A stretch of 64,000 nucleotides of DNA from Symbiodinium natans (Eukaryota > Sar > Dinophyceae > Suessiales > Symbiodiniaceae), in contig CAJNDS010000846.1 in the NCBI GenBank assembly GCA_905221605.1, positions 560,001 to 624,000 on the forward strand. The letters are read 5' to 3'. Both the position numbers and the translations under genes were made by a program. Below, piece by piece: positions 58,001 through 64,000 of this stretch. Position 1 is the stretch's first letter; the number at the start of each line of letters is the position of its first letter. The notes below the pieces were generated by a model. The model did no database searches and was not told the DNA's origin. It was given only the letters and a program-made list of their open reading frames with translations.

Positions 58001-61000
58001 TAGGGTTTCGGGTTAGGGCCCCTCTTGGCCCTTGAAGCCCTAAAGCCCCAGTCCTTGTGTTTCTTGGCCCGGCGGTACTGGTAGAGAAGCTGGCGGAGAA
58101 AAGCGTGGCCGCATGATGGTGGCTTCTCTTCGGGTTTAGGGTTCAAAGTTTCGGGTTTCGGATTTCAGGCTTAGGGGACCTCTGGGGGGTTTTGGGATGT
58201 TTTTGGGGCGAGCTTGCAGGATCACACGAGCTAAAAAGCGTGTCGCAGAGTGATTGGCAGCTTCTCCTGGGACATCCTGAAGACAACACAATCCAACTTT
58301 TCCCAGAAACCCTGAAGGACCCCGAAAGCGAGAATCGTCCCGAAGCCCCAAACCCTAAACCATAAACCCTAAAACCAAAAACCTTAAACCCAAAACCCAA
58401 AACCCAAAACCCAAAACCCTAACCCTAAACCCTAAACCCTAAACCCTAAACCCTAAACCCTAAACCCTAAACCCTAAACCACACCAATCTCAATTTGCGG
58501 TGAGCCCTGGGTTCTCTTGACCCACCTGCCAGGGGCGGCTCATTTTTTCCAGCTTCTCGCGGAAGCGAGCCTGCTGACATGGGGTCTATGGGCCTTATAG
58601 GGTTTAGGGTTTAGGGTTTAGGGTTTAGGGTTTAGGCGTTTAGGGTTTAGGGTTTAGGGCTTCAACTTCAAGAGTCCAGCTTCCTTGCTGAGTTTTTGAG
58701 ATCAAGGGGTTTGCTTCTGGTCTCGCAACCCGAGAAAAAGTTAAACACTTGCCCAACCCCTAAACCCTAAACCCTAAACCCTAAACCCTAAACCCTAAAC
58801 CGCAAATTGCGCCGGAGCACAGGATTTGATCTGAGGATTTTGGGTTCTCGACTGCTCTGAAAGGGTGGACCACGAACTCTGCGCCTGAGACCTTTGTAGG
58901 GACCTAAAGCCCCAAGCCCTGACCACGCGACACCGTGGAAAGCCCGAGCCTCCGCCTCATTGGGTTTAGGGTTTAGGGTTCAGGGTTCAGGGTTTAGGGT
59001 TTAGGGTTTAGGGTTTAGGGTTGCTCAAGCCTCGTCGACTTCCTCCCTCCTGAACTCCAAGTCACCAAGGCGCATTGCCTGGCTGCTGCGTTTTTCAGGG
59101 TTTAGGGTATGTCTAGGGTTCTGGAGTTGAAAAGGGATGCCAACTTTGTAGGGTTTAGGGTATGGTTAGGGCTCTCGGCATGTGGAGCAATAAGCATTTA
59201 GGGGTTCTGGAGTTTAAAGGGATGCCAACTTTGTGTTTCGTGTCATGAACAAGGCTTCAGGGCTCGAACGTGGACGTTGGAGGCATACCTCACGACAAGA
59301 CAGCATCCGATTTAGCATCAGGATGCACCGCGGTCTCTTCTGCAAACAAGAGTGCAAGCGCATCCTCGCCCTCTGCCACCATTCGCAAAGCCCTCGACCC
59401 TGAATTCCAAACATCAAACCGGAAGGACCCACAGTAGGGTCTACAAGGCCTCCCCTCAGCATGTTCTCCGTATACTACACTTATTAGGCATAGCTCACTA
59501 ACTACTAGGTACACAAGGGACAAAGCCCCAAAACCCTAAACCAAAGTTCGGGAACCTAACCAAGCCCCCAAACCCCGGAAGCCCAGATGGCATGCCTCAA
59601 GCGGGTTGTCTTTGATGGTCTCCATCTTTTCAATCATCCGCTCCTGATCAACTCTGGGCTGATAAGGAGCTCAGAACAGGCTTGACCATGAGAGAAGGCT
59701 ATACTGGAGCCTATCTGATATTGAATGGACACTCATGTTGGTGTTTTACTTTACATGTGCAATAGGGATGGTAAGGGGACCATATTGGTGACTATTTTGG
59801 CTCTGCTTCCAGTGGGCGTGCGGCCGCCATGGTGGTATTCTGATTGCTTTACTCGCTGAGGCTGCCACGATGGGGTTCAGAAGCAGCTCATTTGCGTCCT
59901 TCGACAGCTGAAAGGTCAGGCCGTCAAGCAGGAAGAGATTCGGGCAGGATGGAGGGGTGAGTGCATCCACTTGCAAACACTTGCAGCTTCATAGATCCCC
60001 TTCCTCGTGCAGCACCTCACCTGGGTACATCAAGCCTGACATAGACAGGATGCGTCCCAGCCGAAGCAGACTCCCACCCAAGCCCCCACGGCCCAACAAA
60101 GACCCTTGCAGCCCAAATGGCCGACGTGCCAATACCTAAACCTCGTGCTGTCGCAATCCTATATCTGCAGGCCAAAAAATCGCCCATGACATATCAATAT
60201 CCTCCAGGTGCCTGCCCGCCCCCTCCCCCTCCCCTTCTCAAAACCTAAGCCTGGAACCCCCCATCCCGGTCCGTGGAGAAGGTCATGGCCCCAACGCCCA
60301 CAGCAAAGCAAATGAAGAGGGTCTGCAAGATGCTGAGTCCAGCCTTTGTGCGGGAGGCAAGGTGCTTTAAGGTTCCAGAACAGGGGTGTCAAGGATCATA
60401 TAGAGGAGGAACTGGATGAGGATTTGGATAAGGAGGATTATGAAGCAGATGGGCTTCGGGCTCAGGGTTTGCTGATGGGCTTGGGCTCGTGATGCCAGGT
60501 CGATATGGTCTCTCAGGGCGTAGGGACTGCAATAGTTCGTCAGCCTAAGATGGAACAAAGCCAGAAAATGGTCCCTGGACTCCCAAACGCTGAAGACCTA
60601 CACGCAACGAGGGACACACTCATGAACCTAAACCCCTCCTCAACAAAAGCTCGACCAAAACCTTAAGGCCCCATGGATCCGGCCTCTAGCTGGGTGTAGC
60701 CTCTCTGGTCAAAGGCAAAGAGGAATGAGAACGACTCACTTTCCTGCATCGCAAGAACAACCACCGCACCCCCTAACCCCTAAACAAACCCCCCAAACTA
60801 TCCGAGCGCACCCCTTAACTGCAGGTCGATCAGCCTTCCTCTGCTAGGAAGCTTGACATCTGCAAGCAGTCGTGCTCTAGGACTTCAGCAGATCCCTGAT
60901 CTCATGCTATCTGAAGAAGGCTCCTGGGATGTGAAGGACAAGGGCGTGATGTACTGCACCTGCCAGCAAGAGGTTTCCTAAGTCCTTCTGCTGCCCGAAA

Positions 61001-62890
61001 ACCACTCGAGCAGCATAGACTGTAAACGCCTGAGCCCGAAACCCTAAAGTCGATAGCCCTACATGTCGTCGAGGTACCTTCTTGCCAAGGAATAAGTAGG
61101 GTTTTTAGGGTTTAGGGTTTCGGGTTCAAATTCCAATTGTCTATCTGAGCAATATAGGGTGAGGCATTATTCTGTCGAGTTAGGGTTCGCGTTCAATCCC
61201 TCTGATAAATATTCTCCCGTATCTGGCCCTCTAGAATACATACAGGGAGCACGACCAGGGACCTACCTTGAATTCTGAAGCCCTTCAAGTTTGACACGAT
61301 TCCTAATTTGAAGCTCTGCGGCCCGTGCAAGCCCCAGGGAGGGAGGGTGCAGGGATCAGGGTGGGGTTTAGGGGGTTTCGGGGGTTTCGGGGGCTTAGAG
61401 CTTAGGATTTCTTCACTTCCTCAAAAACGGAACGAACCAAGGGAACCCTTACTGCAACATGGTTGCTAAGCTCTCGGGTGTACAGGTTTCAGGGCTTGGG
61501 GGTGTAGGGCTCACCCTAAACCCTAAACCCTAAACCATTTCGGAGTTGATGGGGTTTAGGGCCGCCCAAACCCAATACCAAATACCCAAAACCCTATACC
61601 CTAAACCCAAAATCCTAAGAACTCGCCTACCTTAAGGGACCCGCTGCCTCTGAGCACCTGAGCTCGGCGTCGACAGAGCATCCGGTGGCGGTCGTCGCGC
61701 GCAACTCCTAGGCGCGGTGGGTGGGGATTTTGACCAAGTGGTTTCAGGGCTTCAGGGTTTTAGGGTTTAGGGTTTAGGGTTCAGGGTTTAGGATTTAGGG
61801 TTTAGGGCGAGAAGACTCAATACTGAAACCAGCTTCTACGTCAACGACCATGGCTGATCTAAGTCACATTGCTCGAAATACCAGTACCTGTCCCCAAAAT
61901 ATCCATAAGGAAGGTCCAGTTTCGGTATGGATTCCCCCTTTGGAGGGACCCCTTTCCAATGGCCCATCTCCCTTCAAAGGTCATTTAGGACAACCCGCGG
62001 CCACAGTCCTAACTGCCAAGAAACCCTTAGGGTTTAGGGTTTAGGGTTTAGGGTTTAGGGTTTAGGGTTTAGGGTTTAGGGTTGAATTCGAAGAGCCTTC
62101 CAACGACTGGGAAATCGGCTGGCTGCACGACGATGCCCACCGCGGAGCGACACTGCTCCTGCCACACGTTGATCAGCCTGCAAGAGCACGCCATTGATTC
62201 AAGGGTATAAGGAGGGACCCCTACAAAAAGCCTTTAATCTTATTCCCCTATACAACCCATTTGGAACCCCTGTATATACATATGTATATATATATATAGA
62301 TACATGTACACCTCATATAGTCCTTATGTACTTAAATCACCCCTAGGGTCCCTTAGCACGGTCCCTCCTTTAGTCCCTTGAGTTTAGGGGATGCCAAATA
62401 TCCTTATATACACGGTATTTAACAAGGGCCCATACTTCGGATTCCTCTATAAACCAGGGCAAGGCACCACACTAATAAAGGGCCCATGGTTCCGACCTTT
62501 TAGGCACTTCTTCAAGGGTTAGGGATTCATAGGGTGGTCATACAGGAGTTGCAGACACCCTAAACCCTAAACCCTAAAAAGGTGCTCAGCATCCTGGGCC
62601 TGAGGAAGATACTTACAATCATGAATCCCTGGAAGTTCCCCCTGGTTCTTAGTAGGGAATGGGGGAATGAGGCACCCTGCATAATCCCCTTAAGGGTCTA
62701 CACATAGGGGCCCTTTAAGGGTATCTACATAGGGGGTCCTTGAGGGTATGCTATCGGGGGATCTAGGGTGCAGTATGTACCTCATTCCCTCATTCCCTAC
62801 TATAAGAATCAGCCAGAGTCTTCTAGTCCAGAGGTGTACGTGTCCCTCATCCGTCTTCACATCGAAGGAACCGACTTCCCGCTGTCGCAC
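43781..62890 (-). CDS. Membrane-anchored class III nucleotide cyclase homologue (multi-exon, dinoflagellate-type splicing)
   Basis: The gene reads from high to low coordinates. Family motifs appear in the expected order: N-terminal exons, hydrophobic segment ([17 protein letters not shown]), juxtamembrane [10 protein letters not shown] / [65 protein letters not shown], the catalytic domain, and a C-terminal [13 protein letters not shown] / [10 protein letters not shown] / [20 protein letters not shown]. In the family such proteins convert ATP or GTP to the cyclic nucleotide at the cytosolic face. More than 20 exons of 26-99 bp join in frame, many only if GC or GA donors are allowed. Nearly every intron carries CCCTAAA/TTTAGGG arrays, AT microsatellites or hairpin elements. 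No frameshift was met, so it looks like an intact gene, but three catalytic residues are changed (see catalytic part). The start codon is not located. One catalytic-domain join (about 50.6-51.9 kb) and parts of 49-50.5 kb and 60-62 kb are unresolved. Confidence 0.8.
43786..43797 (-). repeat. Telomere-like repeat overlapping the cyclase stop codon
   Basis: The CCCTAAA units at 43772-43795 continue into the last cyclase exon, so the final FRV codons and stop are spelled by the repeat. Confidence 0.6.
43906..43942. repeat. Facing telomere-like units (TTTAGGG then CCCTAAA)
   Basis: TTTAGGGTTTAGGG is followed at once by AACCCTAAACCCTAAACCC, which makes a small inverted pair in the last cyclase intron. 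Confidence 0.85.
44206..44221 (+). repeat. G homopolymer run (16 G)
   Basis: Sixteen guanines about 24 bp beyond the small cyclase exon 44271-44245, inside the last intron. Confidence 0.9.
45300..45356. repeat. (TA)n / TATACA microsatellite
   Basis: Alternating TATATA and ACATATATACATATATA units. A similar tract is at 45683-45750. Both lie in the large intron between cyclase exons 46941 and 44271. Confidence 0.9.
45925..45948 (+). repeat. C homopolymer run (about 24 C)
   Basis: The longest homopolymer in the window. It lies 20 bp before the telomere-like array at 45966, in a cyclase intron. Confidence 0.95.
45966..46108 (-). repeat. Interstitial telomere-like array (CCCTAAA)
   Basis: About 19 units with variants CCTTAAA, CCCTAACC and CCCTGAA. 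It is followed by AACCAACCCCCAACCACACCACAGGG and a G run, a combination repeated after the next array, so array plus tail has been duplicated. Confidence 0.9.
46130..46386. repeat. Second telomere-like array with duplicated ACCAACCCCCAACCACACC tail and G runs
   Basis: About 18 CCCTAAA units (46170-46300) are followed by the same CCAACCCCCAACCACACCACAGGG tail seen at 46108-46130, then several G runs (46324-46336, 46344-46364 and others). The shared tail shows duplication of a ~190-bp block. Length in this stretch is likely to be unreliable. Confidence 0.85.
46400..46510. repeat. (TA)n / TATACA microsatellite
   Basis: Alternating TATATA, ACATATA and AGATATAGACATA units, intronic in the cyclase gene. 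Tyr/Met/Ile-rich antisense frames are artefacts. Confidence 0.9.
47036..47091 (+). repeat. Interstitial telomere-like array with TTTCGGG variants
   Basis: Four TTTAGGG units pass into TTTCGGG x3, then TTTGGGG and TTTAGGG. It lies about 50 bp before the acceptor side of exon 46985-46941 on the minus strand. Confidence 0.9.
49366..49443 (-). repeat. Interstitial telomere-like array (CCCTAAA)
   Basis: About 11 units in the intron upstream of exon 49092-49020. Confidence 0.95.
49921..49970 (-). repeat. Interstitial telomere-like array (CCCTAAA)
   Basis: Six or seven units, one of them CCCTAAG. Intronic in the cyclase gene. Confidence 0.9.
50438..50457 (+). repeat. C homopolymer run (about 18-19 C)
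   Basis: A long cytosine run in the cyclase intron after exon 50627-50593. Some caution over its true length is needed. Confidence 0.9.
50593..57816 (-). CDS. Cyclase gene, catalytic-domain exons
   Basis: Exons in reading order: 57816-57776 ([14 protein letters not shown]), 57417-57351 ([20 protein letters not shown]), 56305-56261 ([15 protein letters not shown]), 55631-55578 ([18 protein letters not shown]), 55085-55025 ([20 protein letters not shown]), 54941-54870 ([20 protein letters not shown]), 54383-54331 ([17 protein letters not shown]), 54035-54010 (VKIIAEIN), 53752-53698 ([18 protein letters not shown]), 53523-53473 ([17 protein letters not shown]), 52658-52584 ([20 protein letters not shown] then ASKLE), 51926-51861 or -51846 ([18 protein letters not shown]) and 50627-50593 ([11 protein letters not shown]). 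GC donors follow 57351, 56261, 54870, 54331, 54010, 53473 and 52584; GA probably follows 53698. The second metal Asp (IGDAF) and the Asn of VNVASK are kept. The first metal Asp (family FCDIR) is Asn, the Lys before NIGD is Arg, and the family Arg of VNxASR is Lys. Confidence 0.8.
50722..50797 (-). repeat. Interstitial telomere-like array (CCCTAAA/CCCTAAG)
   Basis: About ten units, the first half mainly CCCTAAG and the second CCCTAAA. Intronic, upstream of exon 50627. Confidence 0.9.
50886..51002. mobile_element. Hairpin element, family 1 (copy 1)
   Basis: The arms CCCGGGAGGTACC...GGTACCCTTTTTGGTTC and GGGAACCCTAACC...AAGGGCCTACTCCCGG are imperfect inverted copies. The centre GGTTCT-AAGGGGATGATAA-GGGAACC resembles the copies at 54731 and 57631. 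Total length is about 117 bp, non-coding, in a cyclase intron. Confidence 0.6.
51289..51341 (-). repeat. Interstitial telomere-like array (CCCTAAA)
   Basis: About six units with CCCCAAA and CCCTAAG variants, in a cyclase intron. Confidence 0.85.
51477..51566 (+). repeat. Interstitial telomere-like array (TTTAGGG)
   Basis: About 12 units with one TTTTTAAGG break. Opposite in orientation to the array at 51.3 kb. Confidence 0.95.
51737..51840. mobile_element. Hairpin element, family 2 (copy 1)
   Basis: The terminal inverted repeat is GGGATGTTCCCC at 51737-51748 and GGGGGGAACATCCC at its end, with a second matched block around the subterminal CCTNANTAGG. The minus reading begins GGGATGTTCCCCCCCTTACAC-TAACAGTCCT, the same as copy 2 at 52461. 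It lies 5-20 bp inside the intron following exon 51926-51846/51861. Confidence 0.75.
52461..52555. mobile_element. Hairpin element, family 2 (copy 2)
   Basis: It begins GGGATGCTCCCCCTTATACT followed by AACAGTCCT and ends with inverted AAGGGAGAACATCCC. Length is 95 bp. Its start is nearly identical to the reverse reading of copy 1. It sits 28 bp inside the intron that follows cyclase exon 52658-52584. Confidence 0.75.
52686..52730 (-). repeat. Interstitial telomere-like array (CCCTAAA)
   Basis: About six perfect units running directly into the CTAAAGC array. Confidence 0.95.
52731..52831 (-). repeat. Variant heptamer array (CTAAAGC)n
   Basis: About 14 perfect tandem copies of CCTAAAG, a one-base variant of the telomere heptamer CCCTAAA, contiguous with normal units. 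Further CCCTAAA/CCACTAAA units follow to 52915. Confidence 0.95.
54731..54843. mobile_element. Hairpin element, family 1 (copy 2) with possible TCAA target duplication
   Basis: A terminal inverted repeat CTAGG(T/A)TGCCCAGTA occurs at 54731-54745 and, inverted, at 54829-54843. Subterminal AAGGGTGCCCCTTTTTG pairs with CAAAAAGGGAATAAGGGC. TCAA lies immediately outside both ends, as expected for a 4-bp target duplication. It sits 26 bp inside the intron following exon 54941-54870. Confidence 0.8.
56390..56456 (+). repeat. Interstitial telomere-like array (TTTAGGG)
   Basis: About nine units, one TGTAGGG, in the intron upstream of exon 56305-56261. Scattered single units continue to 56640. Confidence 0.95.
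57132..57350 (-). repeat. Longest interstitial telomere-like array (CCCTAAA, ~30 copies)
   Basis: About 30 nearly perfect units (one CCCTAACC, last ones CCCGAAA and CCCTAAG) end directly at the 3' edge of cyclase exon 57417-57351. The minus-strand donor AAG|GCCGCGG is followed within 10 bp by the array. Confidence 0.95.
57434..57590 (+). repeat. Interstitial telomere-like array with TTAGGGC variants
   Basis: A mixture of TTTAGGG, CTTAGGG and CTCAGGG units, after a G-rich GGGGTGGGGGGG tract. It lies just upstream (minus strand) of exon 57417-57351. Confidence 0.9.
57631..57745. mobile_element. Hairpin element, family 1 (copy 3)
   Basis: GCCCGGTAACC...TTTTTTGGGTTCGTTAC (from 57641) pairs with AAGGGAACCCAGAACCCAAA and ...GGGTACCACTGGGC (to 57738). 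The core GGGTTCGTTACTTTATAA-GGGAACCC matches copies 1 and 2 in layout. It sits about 30-40 bp inside the intron following exon 57816-57776. Confidence 0.65.
57838..57920 (+). repeat. Interstitial telomere-like array (TTTAGGG)
   Basis: About 11 perfect units, some 20 bp upstream (minus strand) of exon 57816-57776. Confidence 0.95.
58054..59078 (-). CDS. Cyclase gene, linker exons between membrane part and catalytic domain
   Basis: Exons in reading order: 59078-59031 ([16 protein letters not shown]), 58570-58526 ([15 protein letters not shown]) and 58089-58054 ([12 protein letters not shown]). They join as VDE-ARFREKL and, less surely, KHK-EPMETV. The first uses GAG|GCTTGA (GC donor), the second CAG|GTGGGT and the third probably AAG|GACTGG (GA donor). 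The highly charged linker probably forms the helical signalling segment between membrane and catalytic domain. Telomere-like arrays lie in each intron. Confidence 0.7.
58365..58485 (-). repeat. Interstitial telomere-like array (CCCTAAA, CCCAAAA variants)
   Basis: Five CCCAAAA units followed by about ten CCCTAAA units, close to exon 58570-58526. Confidence 0.9.
58598..58655 (+). repeat. Interstitial telomere-like array (TTTAGGG)
   Basis: About eight units, some 30 bp from the acceptor of exon 58570-58526, opposite in orientation to the array at 58.4 kb on the other side of that exon. Confidence 0.95.
58757..58801 (-). repeat. Interstitial telomere-like array (CCCTAAA)
   Basis: Six units in the intron between exons 59031 and 58570. 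Confidence 0.95.
58964..59023 (+). repeat. Interstitial telomere-like array (TTTAGGG)
   Basis: About eight units, two TTCAGGG, ending 8 bp from the 3' edge of exon 59078-59031. Confidence 0.95.
59596..60558 (-). CDS. Cyclase gene, transmembrane and juxtamembrane exons
   Basis: A hydrophobic stretch (about 60475-60385, [20 protein letters not shown]) is followed by exon 60343-60272 ([20 protein letters not shown] then TFST), possibly longer at its 5' side (LASRTK, to 60362). Next are 59898-59869 ([10 protein letters not shown]) and 59643-59596 ([16 protein letters not shown]). The joins give [21 protein letters not shown], the conserved juxtamembrane signature of algal/protist membrane cyclases. 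Intron 60271-59899 fits a GA donor (ACG|GACCGG) with TCGAAG|GAC; 59868 uses GT and 59595 GC. The two hydrophobic stretches are too close for a normal intron and out of frame, so that join is unresolved. Confidence 0.7.
61631..61707 (-). CDS. Possible upstream cyclase exon
   Basis: Minus strand CCTAG|GA opens [20 protein letters not shown] followed by SGSLK, ending AAG|GTAGGC. Another frame is also open, so this is only a candidate for the N-terminal cytosolic part. Confidence 0.3.
61766..61808 (+). repeat. Interstitial telomere-like array (TTTAGGG)
   Basis: About six units with TTCAGGG and GATTTAGG variants. Confidence 0.85.
62030..62082 (+). repeat. Interstitial telomere-like array (TTTAGGG)
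   Basis: Seven or eight perfect units, directly following (minus strand) the exon at 62177-62105. Confidence 0.95.
62105..62177 (-). CDS. Probable N-terminal cyclase exon
   Basis: After CTCTTGCAG|G the frame reads [20 protein letters not shown], then DFP, with donor candidates GTCGTT or GTTGGA. Composition and splice sites support an exon of the same minus-strand gene, upstream of the membrane segments. No domain is assignable. Confidence 0.5.
62199..62381. mobile_element. Inverted-repeat element with (TA)n core
   Basis: TCAAGGGTATAAGGAGGGACC at the left is matched by inverted GGTCCCTCCTTTAGTCCCTTGA at the right with a few mismatches. The centre holds a TATATACATATG/TATATA microsatellite (62271-62310). 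It is about 183 bp, non-coding, and ends 22 bp before the acceptor of exon 62177. Confidence 0.6.
62647..62809. mobile_element. Inverted-repeat element with ~28-bp ends
   Basis: TTCTTAGTAGGGAATGGGGG continuing GAATGAGG (from 62647) pairs with CCTCATTCCCTCATTCCCTA continuing CTATAAGAA (to 62809). The interior has three ~25-bp repeats of the form AAGGGTATCTACATAGGGG. Non-coding, MITE-like, and directly 3' (minus strand) of the exon at 62.83-62.89 kb. Confidence 0.75.
62825..62884 (-). CDS. Probable N-terminal cyclase exon
   Basis: Minus-strand frame reading [20 protein letters not shown], then LWTRRLW, after an AG near 62885. The 3' splice boundary is likely just before the inverted-repeat element at 62809. 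It looks strongly coding compared with the + strand. It is placed in the cyclase gene by strand and distance only. Confidence 0.45.
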
Positions 62891-62896
62891 CTTCTA

Positions 62897-63020
62897 AGCC
62901 TAAACCCTAAACCCTAAACCCTAAACCCTAAACCCTAAACCCTAAACCCTAAACCCTAAACCCTAAACCCTAAACTCTAAACCCTAAACCCTAAACCCTA
63001 AACCCTAAACTAAACCCTAT
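62897..63020 (-). repeat. Interstitial telomere-like array (CCCTAAA, ~17 copies)
   Basis: About 17 nearly perfect units (one CTCTAAA) immediately 5' (minus strand) of the exon at 62884. Confidence 0.95.
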
Positions 63021-64000
63021 CAAGCGCAGCTGAGGCCTGGTTTTGGTCACGCCGGGTAGAGATGGAACAGCCTGGCAGCACTTTGTCTGAGGCGCGGGAC
63101 GCGTAACGGGCTCAACGCCAGAGCACACTGCAGGAGACTACTTGGCGATTAGACACCTTAAATCCTAAACCTTAAACCCTAAACCCAAACGGCAAGTGAC
63201 TGACACTTTGACATACTTAGACTAGTTATGAATTTCCGACAGAAGTGGGCACTAAGACTCGCTCATCAGCTACGGTCCAGTGAGAACCCGCCCCAAGACA
63301 TAATTGCAGCCTGCATGACACTTGCTAATCACATGACAATCCAGCTGGCGCTGCGTCTCCCTGAAAGAAGTCGGTTCGCGCGTAGACTCCATCCCAAACG
63401 ACCTGGGAAGAGGCGCCGAGAGCACAAAGGAACCAGCCCGATCTGGACCGCCGTTACCATCTATGCAGACTGCGGGCTAAATGTCAAAATTCTCAGCCAT
63501 GGAGAGCTTACTGAATGAAAAGATCCGGGTGACTGGGTTGAGTTGGGTGGAGCCAAATTTAGCACTTCCAGATTCGTTTTCAATCAAACCATTGAGATCC
63601 TTTTTTGGATCCTGCGCCCTAGCCTTGAACGCCTTCCTCAGGTACCCTGAGCGGTGTAGGACGAAGTCAGCAGTATGGCCGCCCTAGAAATACAGACCTG
63701 ACGTGAAGGGTTGACGCCTTTGAGGGCTCGAAGGCATCGCGGCTTCTTCCCGAATGCAAGGAAGCTCTGACAGCTTAGACACATAGAGCAAAGTACCGCT
63801 GACAATAACAGCGGACCTAAAATGAAGTTAAGAGACTATTGCATAACTTTCACACTGCAGAATGCAAATACGAAGTTTCTACATCAAAAATGACTAAATA
63901 CATTTTTGGAAGTATGTGTATTTGATATATCGTATGTTCTGGCAAGCAATCGAGGGCTTACATCCCATGGAGTCAGCGCCGCAGGATGGATCACCCAGAT
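63021..64000. other. No gene that can be supported
   Basis: A + strand frame at 63228-63518 (begins MNFRQKWALRLAHQLRSSEN) is open for 96 codons, but no domain, splice context or partner supports it. The minus strand could hold further 5' cyclase exons. The last ~250 bp are AT-richer and lack telomere-like units. Confidence 0.35.

Noticed and set aside
59290-59523. Minus-strand open frame with [20 protein letters not shown]
   Set aside because: It lies between two exons that join perfectly without it ([13 protein letters not shown]), so it is intronic.
59790-59812. Short match to the dinoflagellate spliced-leader core (ATTTTGGCTC)
   Set aside because: Only about ten bases agree, the flanks (upstream CCGTAGCC, downstream AAG) are missing, and it lies inside a cyclase intron. 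Chance is sufficient. No convincing spliced-leader relic was found anywhere.
60860-60981. Plus-strand frame [20 protein letters not shown] as an exon
   Set aside because: Plausible composition, but the antisense frame ([18 protein letters not shown] after TGGCAG|G) is also open and fits the strand of the surrounding gene. Neither can be chosen from sequence alone.

Overview
This window is nuclear DNA from a eukaryotic microbe, most probably a dinoflagellate-type alga. Genes are split into many short exons. When protein-family motifs are used to place exon joins, many introns need GC or GA as the first two bases instead of GT, nearly always with AG|G at the acceptor. That is the splicing style known from dinoflagellates. 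The telomere-type heptamer TTTAGGG/CCCTAAA occurs in dozens of internal arrays. No rRNA, tRNA, CRISPR or bacterial operon signal was seen. The species call is an inference.

Layout. 1-3.8 kb: degenerate tandem repeats and sequence with no recognisable gene. 3.8-8.0 kb (+): a MoxR/RavA-type AAA+ ATPase gene that continues into a long coiled coil and ankyrin-like repeats. 8.8-27.7 kb (+): exons of one very large gene, or two adjacent ones. It starts with a near-identical 174-residue repeat array (9.5-11.9 kb), passes through several beta-rich exons, and ends in a long series of TRAF-type Cys/His zinc fingers that stops at 27,697. 27.7-40 kb: non-genic, repeat-dominated sequence with an AT minisatellite, a very AT-rich island (about 29.0-33.7 kb) built from three diverged ~1.5 kb units, a ~540 bp near-perfect palindrome, a degenerate satellite, two GGGCCCAC octamer arrays and a four-copy tandem duplication. 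40.3-40.7 kb: exon-like pieces on the + strand.

41.8-62.9 kb (-): exons reading leftwards. From 62.9 to 43.8 kb they assemble into a membrane-anchored class III nucleotide cyclase homologue of the algal/protist type. About two dozen exons of 26-99 bp could be joined in frame. The introns are packed with telomere-like arrays in both orientations, AT microsatellites, G/C homopolymers and at least two families of ~100 bp hairpin (MITE-like) elements, several of which lie just inside the intron next to the 5' splice site. Three catalytic positions of the cyclase domain are substituted.

The two gene blocks face each other, and the repeat- and AT-rich zone lies between them. This resembles the convergent gene-array boundaries described for Symbiodiniaceae chromosomes.
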